Assembly (NCBI GenBank): GCA_964503685.1 | Contig: CAZDAW010000051.1 | Coordinates: 1 to 22,235 of the forward strand | Direction: 5' to 3' | DNA: 22,235 bases | Source: CAZDAW01 sp964503685 | Lineage (GTDB): Bacteria > Chloroflexota > Anaerolineae > Anaerolineales > Anaerolineaceae | Shown here: positions 7,468-14,824 of the stretch, piece after piece | Layout of the letters: each line of letters begins with the position of its first letter | How positions within the stretch are numbered: position 1 is the stretch's first letter | The notes under the pieces: generated by a model | The model's input: only the letters and a program-made list of their open reading frames with translations | Databases searched by the model: none | What the model was told of the DNA's origin: nothing | Position numbers and translations under genes: made by a program

Positions 7468-8598
7468 CTATCCAAGATGCATTGGCATAATGACATGCAG
7501 GAAACCAGTCTCTCCAATTGGTTGAATAAGCCCTGGACTATTTGCCTGAGTGGTTTCCAGTGATACATTGGGGGTTTTGATAACTTCCAGTACCTCGCGT
7601 AGATAGCGCACATTGAATGCAATAAGCAGGGAGGGGCCTTCGATACTGGCATCGATGATCGTTTCGCTCTTTCCGGTTTCTTCAGATTGGGCAGTTATCT
7701 CAACAACGCCTGGTTGATTCTCTGCGCCAGCGTTTATTGATAATCGGGCAACATTTGTTCCTTCGCGGGCAAAAATCTCGGCCTGCTTGCAGGCTTTCAC
7801 AAAAGCTGATGTGGATAGAACTGTACGGGTTTTTAAAGACCGCGGGATGATTTGTTTGTAATCGGGAAAATTACCTTCAATCAGTTGTGAAACCAGTTCA
7901 GTATCTTTAAGACTGAAAATTACCTGTCCGCGACCGGGTGGAATAACCATGGTGACAGTTTGTTCTCCATCAATTGCGATTCTGGCTAATTCATTCAAGG
8001 CGCGTGCCGGGATAATTGCCGTCATAGGCTGGTTGATGGATTTGGAAAGTTCAGCCGTCCTTACTGATAATCGAAAGCCATCTGCTGCCGCCATGGTAAT
8101 TTTATTATCCTCAATTGTAACGCAGACACCCATAAGTACTGGCCGGGCTTCATCGGTCGATGCGGCAAATGCAACTTGCTGGATCATCTCTTTCAGGTCG
8201 GCAACATTAATTTGCACACCGTTATCACGGTTGGGTACCGGCATGGGGGGGAATTCCTGCGAATCGATTCCTTTGATGTCAGTATTTGCTGCTCCACAAT
8301 GAATGTTCAGGGTTTGCGTGCGCGGATTTAATGAGAGGCTCACTTGATCGTTGGGGAGCGTATTGACATAGTCGGCAAATGTTCGGGCTGGAACAGTTGT
8401 TGATCCTTCTTCTTCAATCTTTGCTCCAATCCAACAGGTGATGCCTAATTCAAGATTAGTGGCTGATAATCGCAGTCTACCTTCATCAGTGGCTACCAGT
8501 ATATTACTTAATACTGGTAGTGTGCTACGGGGTGAAACGGCGCGCGATACAATACTCAACCCATGAGCCAGATGCTGTTGTAAGACGGATGCCTTCAT
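7468..8598 (-). CDS. dnaN: DNA polymerase III beta subunit (sliding clamp)
   Basis: The clamp forms a ring dimer around DNA that holds the replicative polymerase. The 376-residue length is normal for the family. It begins MKASVLQQHLAHGLSIVSRAV and continues with STLPVLSNILV, the classic start of domain 1, and shows LSATNLELGI, the RPVLMGV stretch in domain 2 and the C-terminal end VIMPMHLG, close to the usual (M/L)P(M/L)R(L/I) tail. Upstream in-frame codons reach a TTG at 8616, but I chose the ATG at 8598, which has AAAGGG nine bases before it and matches the family start. dnaA is not next to it: upstream lies glutamate dehydrogenase behind a strong terminator, so dnaN must have its own promoter in 8599-8811. 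Confidence 0.96.
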   Translation of the reverse strand: MKASVLQQHLAHGLSIVSRAVSPRSTLPVLSNILVATDEGRLRLSATNLELGITCWIGAKIEEEGSTTVPARTFADYVNTLPNDQVSLSLNPRTQTLNIHCGAANTDIKGIDSQEFPPMPVPNRDNGVQINVADLKEMIQQVAFAASTDEARPVLMGVCVTIEDNKITMAAADGFRLSVRTAELSKSINQPMTAIIPARALNELARIAIDGEQTVTMVIPPGRGQVIFSLKDTELVSQLIEGNFPDYKQIIPRSLKTRTVLSTSAFVKACKQAEIFAREGTNVARLSINAGAENQPGVVEITAQSEETGKSETIIDASIEGPSLLIAFNVRYLREVLEVIKTPNVSLETTQANSPGLIQPIGETGFLHVIMPMHLG

Positions 8599-8755
8599 GA
8601 GGATAAGCCCTTTCAATTAATGGACTGAAAAAGAAGATGTTAATAATTTCCTGCTGTCGAGGTGATGTATGCTTTAAAAAACGACCAGATTGATGACGCA
8701 TTATTAACCACGTGACAACGTCTGTTTGAGGGCGTTTTTATATCGATTTGCGTTA

Positions 8756-8761
8756 ATTATA
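8756..8761 (-). promoter_or_regulatory. Candidate -10 box for dnaN
   Basis: A perfect TATAAT on the minus strand in the gap between the gdh terminator and dnaN (8599-8811). No good -35 hexamer lies at the right spacing (the best position reads CTCGCA), and it is about 157 bases before the dnaN start. A promoter must exist in this gap; whether it is this one is uncertain. I found no DnaA-box match (TTATCCACA type) in the gap. Confidence 0.25.
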
Positions 8762-8808
8762 ATCGTATCAGCGAATCGTGCGAGTATTTTTACCATAAAT
8801 TCACAGAC

Positions 8809-8854
8809 AAAAAAGGGGTTTGTGTGAGATATCAACACTCACTCAAACCCCTTT
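8809..8854 (-). terminator. Strong rho-independent terminator after glutamate dehydrogenase
   Basis: On the minus strand, 8854-8838 pairs with 8828-8812 in a 17-pair stem with one T-T mismatch and a 9-base loop; the outer part is AAAGGGGTTT/AAACCCCTTT. It ends in a run of six T (8814-8809). It begins 26 bases after the gdh stop. Confidence 0.92.
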
Positions 8855-8880
8855 AAAATCCAGTATCTATAAAGGATTGT

Positions 8881-10167
8881 TTATATCCAGCCTCGTAATT
8901 CCATAGCTTTTACAACGCGCCCGATTGCGACCATATAAGCGGCATCGCGTGTGAAAACCTTTTGTTTTTCAGACATTTCATAAACACTGGCGAATGCTTG
9001 TGTCATTTTGGTATCCAGTCGGCTGAGCGCCTCTTCTTTTGTCCAGTAATAATTCATATCATTCTGAACACTTTCAAAGTAAGAAACTGTTACACCGCCG
9101 GCATTGCACAAGAAATCAGGAATTACGAATATGTTTTTGCTTTTCAAAAATTCATCAGCTTCGGGGGTTGTCGGGCCGTTAGCGCCCTCAGCTATAATAC
9201 GTACCCGTTTGTTAATTTTTTGGACGGTTTCGGCATTGATTTGACCTTCTAACGCAGCCGGGATCAGAACGTCAACTTCTTTTTCAATCCATGCATTACC
9301 ATCTTCAATTATGTAACCAGCCTGACGGGCTTTTTCTTTATCAATTGAACCGTATTGATCTGTGATTGATTGCAGGAATTTTGCATCAATGCCGTCTTTA
9401 TGGCTTACAGTATAAGATGTGCGATCTGCCCGATCCCAATATGATACACAAGCAACTTTTCCTTTGATCAATTCGTTAAAGCCGATAGCGGCGTATTGCG
9501 AAACATTCCCGAATCCCTGGATCGCTGCAATTGAATTCTCCCCTTTCATCCCCAGACGATTCATGGCTTCGCGAACAGTGAATATGACTCCAAAACCTGT
9601 GGCTTCTGTTCGACCTTGTGATCCGCCGTTCCCCAATGGCTTTCCAGTAATCACGCCAGGTGTGTATTGACCGACTAATTTGGAATACTCGTCCATCATC
9701 CACCCCATCATTTGGGGTGTTGTACCAACATCTGGGGCAGGCACATCCTGGCGAGGACCGATATTACGCCAGATAATATCTATGTAACCTCGACAAAGTC
9801 TCTCTTTTTCTCCAACCGATAATGTTGCGGGGTCGACGACAACTCCGCCTTTGCCTCCTCCCAGTGGAATATCGGCAACAGCGCATTTCCAGGTCATCCA
9901 GGTTGCAAGAGCACGAATAGTATCAATCGTTTCAGAGGGGTGAAATCGAATCCCACCTTTATTTGGGCCACGTGCATCATTATGTTGGACACGATACCCA
10001 TTGAAAACTTTTATTGTGCCATCATCCATACGAACGGGGATTCTAAAATGGTATTCACGTGCCGGCCAACGCAATATTTCAGCCACCTGCGGGTCAAGCT
10101 TTAACTGATTTGCCACATGATCAAACTGTTTTTGTGCCATCTCAAAAGCATTGGTTGTGATCGCCAT
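8881..10167 (-). CDS. gdhA: Glutamate dehydrogenase (Glu/Leu/Phe/Val dehydrogenase family)
   Basis: It interconverts glutamate with 2-oxoglutarate and ammonia using NAD(P). The length of 428 residues matches the small hexameric class. The substrate domain shows RVQHNDARGPNKGGIRFHP (59-77), MTWKCAVADIPLGGGKGG (91-108, with K94 and the catalytic K106) and PAPDVGT (143-149). The Rossmann part carries GFGNVS at 218-223, then AEGANGPTTPEAD (326-338) and CNAGGVTVSYFE (354-365), all usual for glutamate dehydrogenase rather than leucine or valine dehydrogenase. Coenzyme choice cannot be settled by eye. The ATG start has AGGAG with a 5-base spacer. It stands alone between a 139-base promoter gap and its own strong terminator, so it is probably a single-gene unit. 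In peptide fermenters this enzyme mainly deaminates glutamate, which would suit the peptidase, aminotransferase and peptide transporter nearby; that link is inference. Confidence 0.96.
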   Translation of the reverse strand: MAITTNAFEMAQKQFDHVANQLKLDPQVAEILRWPAREYHFRIPVRMDDGTIKVFNGYRVQHNDARGPNKGGIRFHPSETIDTIRALATWMTWKCAVADIPLGGGKGGVVVDPATLSVGEKERLCRGYIDIIWRNIGPRQDVPAPDVGTTPQMMGWMMDEYSKLVGQYTPGVITGKPLGNGGSQGRTEATGFGVIFTVREAMNRLGMKGENSIAAIQGFGNVSQYAAIGFNELIKGKVACVSYWDRADRTSYTVSHKDGIDAKFLQSITDQYGSIDKEKARQAGYIIEDGNAWIEKEVDVLIPAALEGQINAETVQKINKRVRIIAEGANGPTTPEADEFLKSKNIFVIPDFLCNAGGVTVSYFESVQNDMNYYWTKEEALSRLDTKMTQAFASVYEMSEKQKVFTRDAAYMVAIGRVVKAMELRGWI

Positions 10168-10225
10168 ATCTTCTCCTGTTCACTTTTTCTATAATGAATT
10201 GTTTTAAGAAACTCCTACCCACTTA

Positions 10226-10254
10226 AAGGTAGCAGAGAATATGTTTCACGTCAA
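10226..10254 (-). promoter_or_regulatory. gdhA: Candidate promoter for glutamate dehydrogenase
   Basis: On the minus strand, TTGACG (10254-10249), a 17-base spacer, then TACCTT (10231-10226), preceded by TGC as an extended -10. The -35 is five of six to consensus and the -10 is weak. It would give a leader of roughly 50 bases. The position in the gap between gatB and gdh is right. Confidence 0.35.
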
Positions 10255-10306
10255 TATGATGAAAGGCCGTTTGATCCTGTGATGTCCTTCCCACTTTTTT
10301 GTTTTT

Positions 10307-11785
10307 TCAATGTTTGTGAGCCGTTTTTATCAACTCCAATTGCCTGTACAGTTCAGATTGAATAATTTGGGGATTTGCTTTTCCCTTTGCTGCACGCATT
10401 ATTTGACCAAAGAGCCAGCGGGCGACTGTTTCTTTACCGGCCAGGTATGCTTCGACTTCTTTTGGGTTATCCGCCAGTACTTGTTTCACTAAATCTTCTA
10501 TGTAATTCTCGTCAGATATTTGTTGGAGACACTGCTCGTTTATTATCGCTTTGGGTGATTTCCCAGTATTAAACATCTGTCCCAGGACGTTTTTGGCAAT
10601 ATTTTTGTTGATTTCTCCACGATGAACCATCTGGATAAGACTGGCCAATGCTTCTGGCGCTACCGGTGTTTTTTCAATATCTGCCAGGTTGGAATTGCTC
10701 TGATTGATGAGACTGAAAAACTCTCCACTGATCCAATTTGCTATTATCTTTGGCGATATATCTGGCGCTGCCGCTAGCGTATTTTCAAAGTATTTTGCTA
10801 CTGATAATTCGGCGGTTAAAACGCCTGCGTCATATTGGTTCAAACCATACTGCCTCATAAATCTGTCACGTTTGGCGCTGGGCATTTCTGGTAAATCTTT
10901 CTTTACTTTCTCCAGCCATGCATTATCTATTACAACCGGCGGCAGGTCGGGTTCAGGGAAGTAACGATAGTCATGAGCTTCTTCTTTTCCGCGTTGCGAA
11001 AAAGTTTCTTCAGATGTTTCGTTCCACCCTAATGTCTCTTGCACAATGGCTTTTCCCTGATTTAATAATTCAGTGTGGCGTTCTATCTCGTAGTTGACCG
11101 CACGCATCATGGAACGAAAACTATTCAGGTTCTTGATCTCTACTCGTGTTCCAAGCTTGGATGAACCAGCTGGGCGAAGCGAGATGTTTGCTTCAAAACG
11201 AATCTGGCCTTTTTCCATATCGCCGCTGTTGACTCCCAGATAGCGGAGTAATTGGCGTAGTGTGTTTGTATATAGACGGATATCTTCGACTGAGAACAGA
11301 TCGGGCTCTGAAACAATTTCAAGAAGTGGCACCCCGGCCCGATTTAAATCTACCAGAGAGGCTGATTTCTCCCCATCACGTACGTGGGTCAATTTGCCGG
11401 CGTCTTCTTCGAGATGCACTTCTCTAATACGAATTGAGCGTATCCCTTCTTCTGTCTGGATTTCAAGATGTCCATTAATTGCTAATGGATGTTCATGCTG
11501 GGATATCTGATATCCTTTAGGCAAGTCGGGATAAAAGTAATTCTTTCGGGCAAAAAAACTTGTGGTTGGAATTTGGCAGCCAAGCGCCAGGGCCACCCTT
11601 AAACCATATTCAACAGCCTGCTTATTGACAACGGGCAAGACTCCTGGCATTCCAGCGCATATTGGGCATACAGCCGTATTGGGTGATGCTGTCAATACGT
11701 CAACAACCGGGCAGGCGCAAAACATTTTTGAGCGCGTGAGCAGCTCTGCATGAACTTCTAATCCGATAACAGGTTCAAACTTCAC
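10307..11785 (-). CDS. gatB: Asp-tRNA(Asn)/Glu-tRNA(Gln) amidotransferase subunit B
   Basis: GatB is the kinase and tRNA-binding subunit of GatCAB, which turns misacylated Glu-tRNA(Gln) or Asp-tRNA(Asn) into Gln- or Asn-tRNA using ammonia made by GatA. The 492-residue product begins KFEPVIGLEVHAEL and has the zinc cysteines C23, C25, C40 and C43, then ARKNYFYPDLPKGYQISQHE, RIREVHLEEDAGK, VDLNRAGVPLLEIVSEPD and DYRYFPEPDLPP, all hallmark stretches of the family. The last 150 or so residues form the YqeY-like tRNA-binding tail. It starts with GTG at 11785; no ATG is suitable, and AGGA lies upstream. It follows the aminotransferase gene by 25 bases and is far from gatC and gatA, though possibly in the same transcript. 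Confidence 0.97.
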   Translation of the reverse strand: MKFEPVIGLEVHAELLTRSKMFCACPVVDVLTASPNTAVCPICAGMPGVLPVVNKQAVEYGLRVALALGCQIPTTSFFARKNYFYPDLPKGYQISQHEHPLAINGHLEIQTEEGIRSIRIREVHLEEDAGKLTHVRDGEKSASLVDLNRAGVPLLEIVSEPDLFSVEDIRLYTNTLRQLLRYLGVNSGDMEKGQIRFEANISLRPAGSSKLGTRVEIKNLNSFRSMMRAVNYEIERHTELLNQGKAIVQETLGWNETSEETFSQRGKEEAHDYRYFPEPDLPPVVIDNAWLEKVKKDLPEMPSAKRDRFMRQYGLNQYDAGVLTAELSVAKYFENTLAAAPDISPKIIANWISGEFFSLINQSNSNLADIEKTPVAPEALASLIQMVHRGEINKNIAKNVLGQMFNTGKSPKAIINEQCLQQISDENYIEDLVKQVLADNPKEVEAYLAGKETVARWLFGQIMRAAKGKANPQIIQSELYRQLELIKTAHKH

Positions 11786-11810
11786 CAGACGTCCTATCTA
11801 TCCTAAATAC

Positions 11811-12974
11811 TTAGCCGTACTTTTGCATGAAATGCTCAATACGCTTGAGAGCCTCTTCAATTTTCTCGTAAGCGGTTGCGTAAGAGCAACGAATGAAGCC
11901 TTCTCCGCCAAGACCAAAGGCAGAACCTGGCACAGCAGCTACATGTTCCTCGTTGAGTAATTTTTGCGAGAAAGTTTCATCATCCATACCCGTTACTGTG
12001 ACTTTGGGGAATGCATAAAATGCGCCCCTGGGTTCGAATGTGGGCAGGCCAAGCCGGTTCATTCCATCAACAATCAGTTTTCTGCGACGGTCATATTCAA
12101 CCAGCATATCTTTTACAGCAGGTTCACCGTTTTTAAGGGCTTCTTCTGCGGCAATTTGCGCCATCGTTGGCGCTGTCATAATGGTATATTGATGAACCCG
12201 GAGTAATCCCTTCATCAAATACTCCGGCCCAAGGGCGTAACCGATACGCCATCCGGTCATGGCATAATCTTTTGAGAATCCACCCAGGATAAGAGTCCGT
12301 TTTTTCATTTCTGGTAAAGAGGCGAAACAAACATGCTGTATGCCATATACCAGGCGGTCGTAGATTTCATCTGAAATGACAATCAGGTCTTTTTCTTCCG
12401 CAATTTGCGCAATTTCTGAAAGTACTTCTTTCGAAGCAATTGCACCGGTGGGATTGTTGGGGTAACCAATTAAAATCATTTTTGTCCGCGGTGTAATTGC
12501 TGACCGAATTTGATCCGGGTCGGGCTGGAATTGGTTTTCCATTCGACTGGGAATTTCAATTGGTGTTCCACCGGCAAGGATGACCTCGGCTTGATAGGCT
12601 ACAAAGCATGGAGTGGGGATAATGACCTCATCTCCGGGATCGAGTAATGCAGTCATGGCTGCATAAAGCGCTTCAGATACGCCGACTGTGATAATCATCT
12701 CTGTGTTGGGGTCATAACTGACCCCGTAAAATTTTTGAATGTGGTCGGCTAAAGCTCTTCGTAGTTCAATACGTCCGGCGTTGGATGTATAGTGGGTTTC
12801 TCCATCTCTTAGGGCTTTGACTCCTGCTTCAGTGATGTGAGCGGGGGTAAAGAAATCAGGTTCTCCGATTCCTAAAGAGATGACATCTTGCATTGTCGCA
12901 GCAATATCAAAAAATTTCCGAATTCCAGACGGCCGTAGGTCGCTCACCCGTCGAGAGAGATAGTTGTCGCGCAT
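11811..12974 (-). CDS. PLP-dependent class I/II aminotransferase (aspartate/aromatic type)
   Basis: This 387-residue fold-type I aminotransferase shows SLGIGEPDF (33-41), PTPCFVAYQ (120-128), the NNPTG motif (173-177), the pyridine-nitrogen aspartate D202 and Y205 in SDEIYDRL, the Schiff-base lysine K235 in GGFSKDYAMTGWR, and a C-terminal arginine in FIRCSYA that binds the substrate carboxylate. Substrate choice cannot be read safely: aspartate, aromatic and alanine transaminases all belong here. I chose the ATG at 12974 rather than an upstream start at 13037, because AAAGGAG lies five bases before it and the family begins with MRDNYLSRRV-like sequence. The ribosome site overlaps the stop of the preceding small gene, so translation may be coupled. 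Confidence 0.93.
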   Translation of the reverse strand: MRDNYLSRRVSDLRPSGIRKFFDIAATMQDVISLGIGEPDFFTPAHITEAGVKALRDGETHYTSNAGRIELRRALADHIQKFYGVSYDPNTEMIITVGVSEALYAAMTALLDPGDEVIIPTPCFVAYQAEVILAGGTPIEIPSRMENQFQPDPDQIRSAITPRTKMILIGYPNNPTGAIASKEVLSEIAQIAEEKDLIVISDEIYDRLVYGIQHVCFASLPEMKKRTLILGGFSKDYAMTGWRIGYALGPEYLMKGLLRVHQYTIMTAPTMAQIAAEEALKNGEPAVKDMLVEYDRRRKLIVDGMNRLGLPTFEPRGAFYAFPKVTVTGMDDETFSQKLLNEEHVAAVPGSAFGLGGEGFIRCSYATAYEKIEEALKRIEHFMQKYG

Positions 12975-12979
12975 TTCCA

Positions 12980-12986
12980 CTCCTTT
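12980..12986 (-). promoter_or_regulatory. Ribosome binding site of the aminotransferase
   Basis: AAAGGAG on the minus strand, five bases before the ATG at 12974. It overlaps the TAA stop of the upstream 70-residue gene (12985-12987), and it decides against the longer reading that would begin at 13037. Confidence 0.8.
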
Positions 12987-13197
12987 ATGTTTGCTTGATA
13001 GTCCACTCATCAAGAGAGTGATCATAGGTGATTTCAAAAAATTGATCGTTGATTGTTTTTACCCGAAAATGGTATCCGTTTGGTTCATGCCACTGTTTTT
13101 CGATAGCGGCGATTTCCATTTTTTTATCTTCCCAATAGAATGCCTTTGGGCGTTCGCCGTATCGATATCCCGAATGACATACAACCCGATTAATCAC
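12985..13197 (-). CDS. Small conserved-looking protein of 70 residues, unknown function
   Basis: I do not recognise a named family with certainty. The product is polar and rich in aromatic residues, with the pattern SGYRYGERPKAFYW near the start, a middle stretch IEKQWHEP, and a C-terminal YDHSLDEWTIKQ. It reads like a small beta-barrel-type protein with alternating aromatic and charged residues. It has one cysteine (C7) and no membrane segment. It starts with GTG at 13197, sharing one base with the TAG stop of the nucleotidyltransferase gene (13197-13199), and its own stop overlaps the aminotransferase ribosome site. That tight fit on both sides, rather than homology, is the best evidence that it is translated. 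Confidence 0.75.
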   Translation of the reverse strand: MINRVVCHSGYRYGERPKAFYWEDKKMEIAAIEKQWHEPNGYHFRVKTINDQFFEITYDHSLDEWTIKQT

Positions 13198-14207
13198 TAT
13201 ATCACCACGGTCGAGTGATCACTGATGTCCAATTTGTTCATTTGACAACTGAGTATTACATCATTGCCCAGCAATGATTCATTGAGCAAAGCATTTGTCA
13301 CCTGCACGTTTTCGCCGAGGATGGAATCCCGAATGACGCTGCATTCTATATCACAATCTGCACCGATTGACGTGTATGGGCCAATCACCGAAGAACGGAC
13401 TTTTGCTTCTGGATGTATGAACACGGGGGGAATGATTGATAATCCATTAGTCAGAGCAATCTGCTGGCTGTTATCACGTCCATGCGCCAGCAAATAGCGG
13501 TTTGTTTCCAGTAAGGCTTCAGGAGTGCCTGCGTCGAGCCAGATATCTACAGCTTGCGTTCGCATTTTTGCCCCTTTACTCAAGAGTATATTAATCGCGT
13601 CGGCAAGAAAATATTCCCCATTCAGTGACATGTTTTTTGATATTTGTTCATCAATGGCGTTAATTAACTCTTCTGCATGTCGGAAATAATAGAATCCGAC
13701 AACAACGAGCCTGTTGTTAAAATCTTTAGGTTTTTCAATTAACCGTTTGATCCATTTCTGCTGATCCAGTTCTGCAACACCAAATCGGCGAGGGTCGGGT
13801 ACTTCTTTCACCCAGGCGATTCCATCACAATTTACATCAGCCAGAAAGGAGAGATCAGTTTCGATCAGAGTATCCGAAAATGCCATTATCATTGGTCCCT
13901 TCAGATATTCTTTTGCAAGGTGAATTGCGTGAGACTGTCCGAGCATTTCTTCCTGAATTATGTAATGCGCTTTTACCTGGGGGTAGTGAGTTTTCATAAA
14001 CTCTTCAATTTGTTCCCCTAAATACCCCACAATAAAGATATATTCAACGTTATCCGGGTTTGGCAGTGAGTCAAATGTGGCTAAAAGGTGATCCAGAATC
14101 GTTTTACCGGCTACTGAAACTAGTGGTTTCGGTTTGCTGAGTGTATGAGGACGTAAACGTTTCCCAAAACCAGCCATTGGGATAACGATTTTTAGAGTAT
14201 CAGCCAA
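13197..14207 (-). CDS. Sugar-phosphate nucleotidyltransferase with left-handed beta-helix tail
   Basis: The enzyme should join a nucleoside triphosphate and a sugar-1-phosphate to give a nucleotide sugar. The N-terminal GT-A-like domain starts IVIPMAGFGKRLRPHTLSKPKP (about 7-28), the standard nucleotide-binding loop with its following KP motif, and has FSDTLIETD near 110 and LNGEYFLADAINIL near 205. The last 80 or so residues (about 255-330) carry hexapeptide-like repeats (VRSSVIGPYTSIGADCDI, CSVIRDSILGENVQV), the left-handed beta-helix seen in GlmU and related thymidylyltransferases. The exact sugar is not evident; glucose-1-phosphate is the commonest in this group. It begins with TTG at 14207 behind a full AGGAGG six bases upstream. 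It overlaps the small gene downstream by one base. Confidence 0.9.
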   Translation of the reverse strand: MADTLKIVIPMAGFGKRLRPHTLSKPKPLVSVAGKTILDHLLATFDSLPNPDNVEYIFIVGYLGEQIEEFMKTHYPQVKAHYIIQEEMLGQSHAIHLAKEYLKGPMIMAFSDTLIETDLSFLADVNCDGIAWVKEVPDPRRFGVAELDQQKWIKRLIEKPKDFNNRLVVVGFYYFRHAEELINAIDEQISKNMSLNGEYFLADAINILLSKGAKMRTQAVDIWLDAGTPEALLETNRYLLAHGRDNSQQIALTNGLSIIPPVFIHPEAKVRSSVIGPYTSIGADCDIECSVIRDSILGENVQVTNALLNESLLGNDVILSCQMNKLDISDHSTVVI

Positions 14208-14213
14208 GATATG

Positions 14214-14219
14214 CCTCCT
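14214..14219 (-). promoter_or_regulatory. Ribosome binding site supporting a TTG start
   Basis: AGGAGG on the minus strand, six bases before the TTG at 14207. The strong site and the match of the N-terminus (MADTLKIVIPMAG) to the family support this rare start codon for the nucleotidyltransferase. Confidence 0.8.
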
Positions 14220-14237
14220 GAATTTGTGTTGGTAGGG

Positions 14238-14789
14238 TTATCGATAAACAAAAAAGCCGAAAGTGGCTGCCGCCAGGATAATAAAGATTGGATGAATGTT
14301 TGTAAAAGTCAGTAGTCCAAAAGCGGTCAGGGCAATGATTGCCTTATCCCAACCGTGTAGCAACGCGATTCCCCATCCGGATTGTTTTGCTCCCATAACC
14401 GTATTTGCCATGTCGTAAGCCGTCCAGAGTAATAAACCAACGACAACCGGGCGTACGGCTGTAAGCATTGATTTAATTCCTGGGTTATCTTTTATTCCAA
14501 AGAAGTATATCACCATTACCAGCATCAGAACGGTTGTTGGTAAAACGGTTCCCGCCACTGCGGAGATGGCGCCGGCTATCCCAGCCAGTTGAAAACCGAT
14601 ATATGCAGATACTTGTGGAGCAATAGGGCCGGGTAGCGCATTCCCAATGGCAACCGCGTTGGCGAATTCATCAGGCGTCACCCAGCCAATAGCCGTTGTT
14701 TCTCGTTGCATTAGCGCCAATGACGCAGGCCCACCCCCCCAGGAGAAAATTGCGACGCGGGTAAAGAGGATAAAAATTTTCCACAACAT
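14238..14789 (-). CDS. Chromate transporter (CHR) family protein, single-domain
   Basis: This 183-residue, very hydrophobic protein has about five or six membrane segments. Its N-terminal half shows the CHR signature: FTRVAIFSWGGGPASLALMQRE, GWVTPDEFANAVAIGNALPGPIAPQVSAYIGF and GAISAVAGTVLPTTVL. Known ChrA pumps are either about 400 residues with two such halves or pairs of short genes that work together. Here I see only one short gene; its neighbours are a peptidase and a nucleotidyltransferase. It may work as a homo-oligomer or with a partner elsewhere. Substrate is uncertain: many family members are not shown to carry chromate. GGAG lies eight bases before the ATG. A run of seven G (minus strand, 14734-14740) lies in the codons for the GGGP motif, and the frame is intact. 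Confidence 0.88.
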   Translation of the reverse strand: MLWKIFILFTRVAIFSWGGGPASLALMQRETTAIGWVTPDEFANAVAIGNALPGPIAPQVSAYIGFQLAGIAGAISAVAGTVLPTTVLMLVMVIYFFGIKDNPGIKSMLTAVRPVVVGLLLWTAYDMANTVMGAKQSGWGIALLHGWDKAIIALTAFGLLTFTNIHPIFIILAAATFGFFVYR

Positions 14790-14824
14790 GATTGCTACTC
14801 CAGATAGTTGATGTAACTATCAGG

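Noticed and set aside
7949..8302. Plus-strand open frame of 117 codons opposite dnaN
   Set aside because: It is antisense to a clear sliding-clamp gene, has no ribosome site and shows no recognisable domain.
8599..8811. Possible replication origin next to dnaN
   Set aside because: No match to the DnaA box consensus and no AT-rich repeat array; the AT richness is modest and explained by a promoter.
14734..14740. Run of seven G in the chromate-transporter gene as a phase-variation switch
   Set aside because: The run encodes the conserved GGGP motif and the frame is intact; seven bases is short for a proven switch and the flanks are not repetitive.
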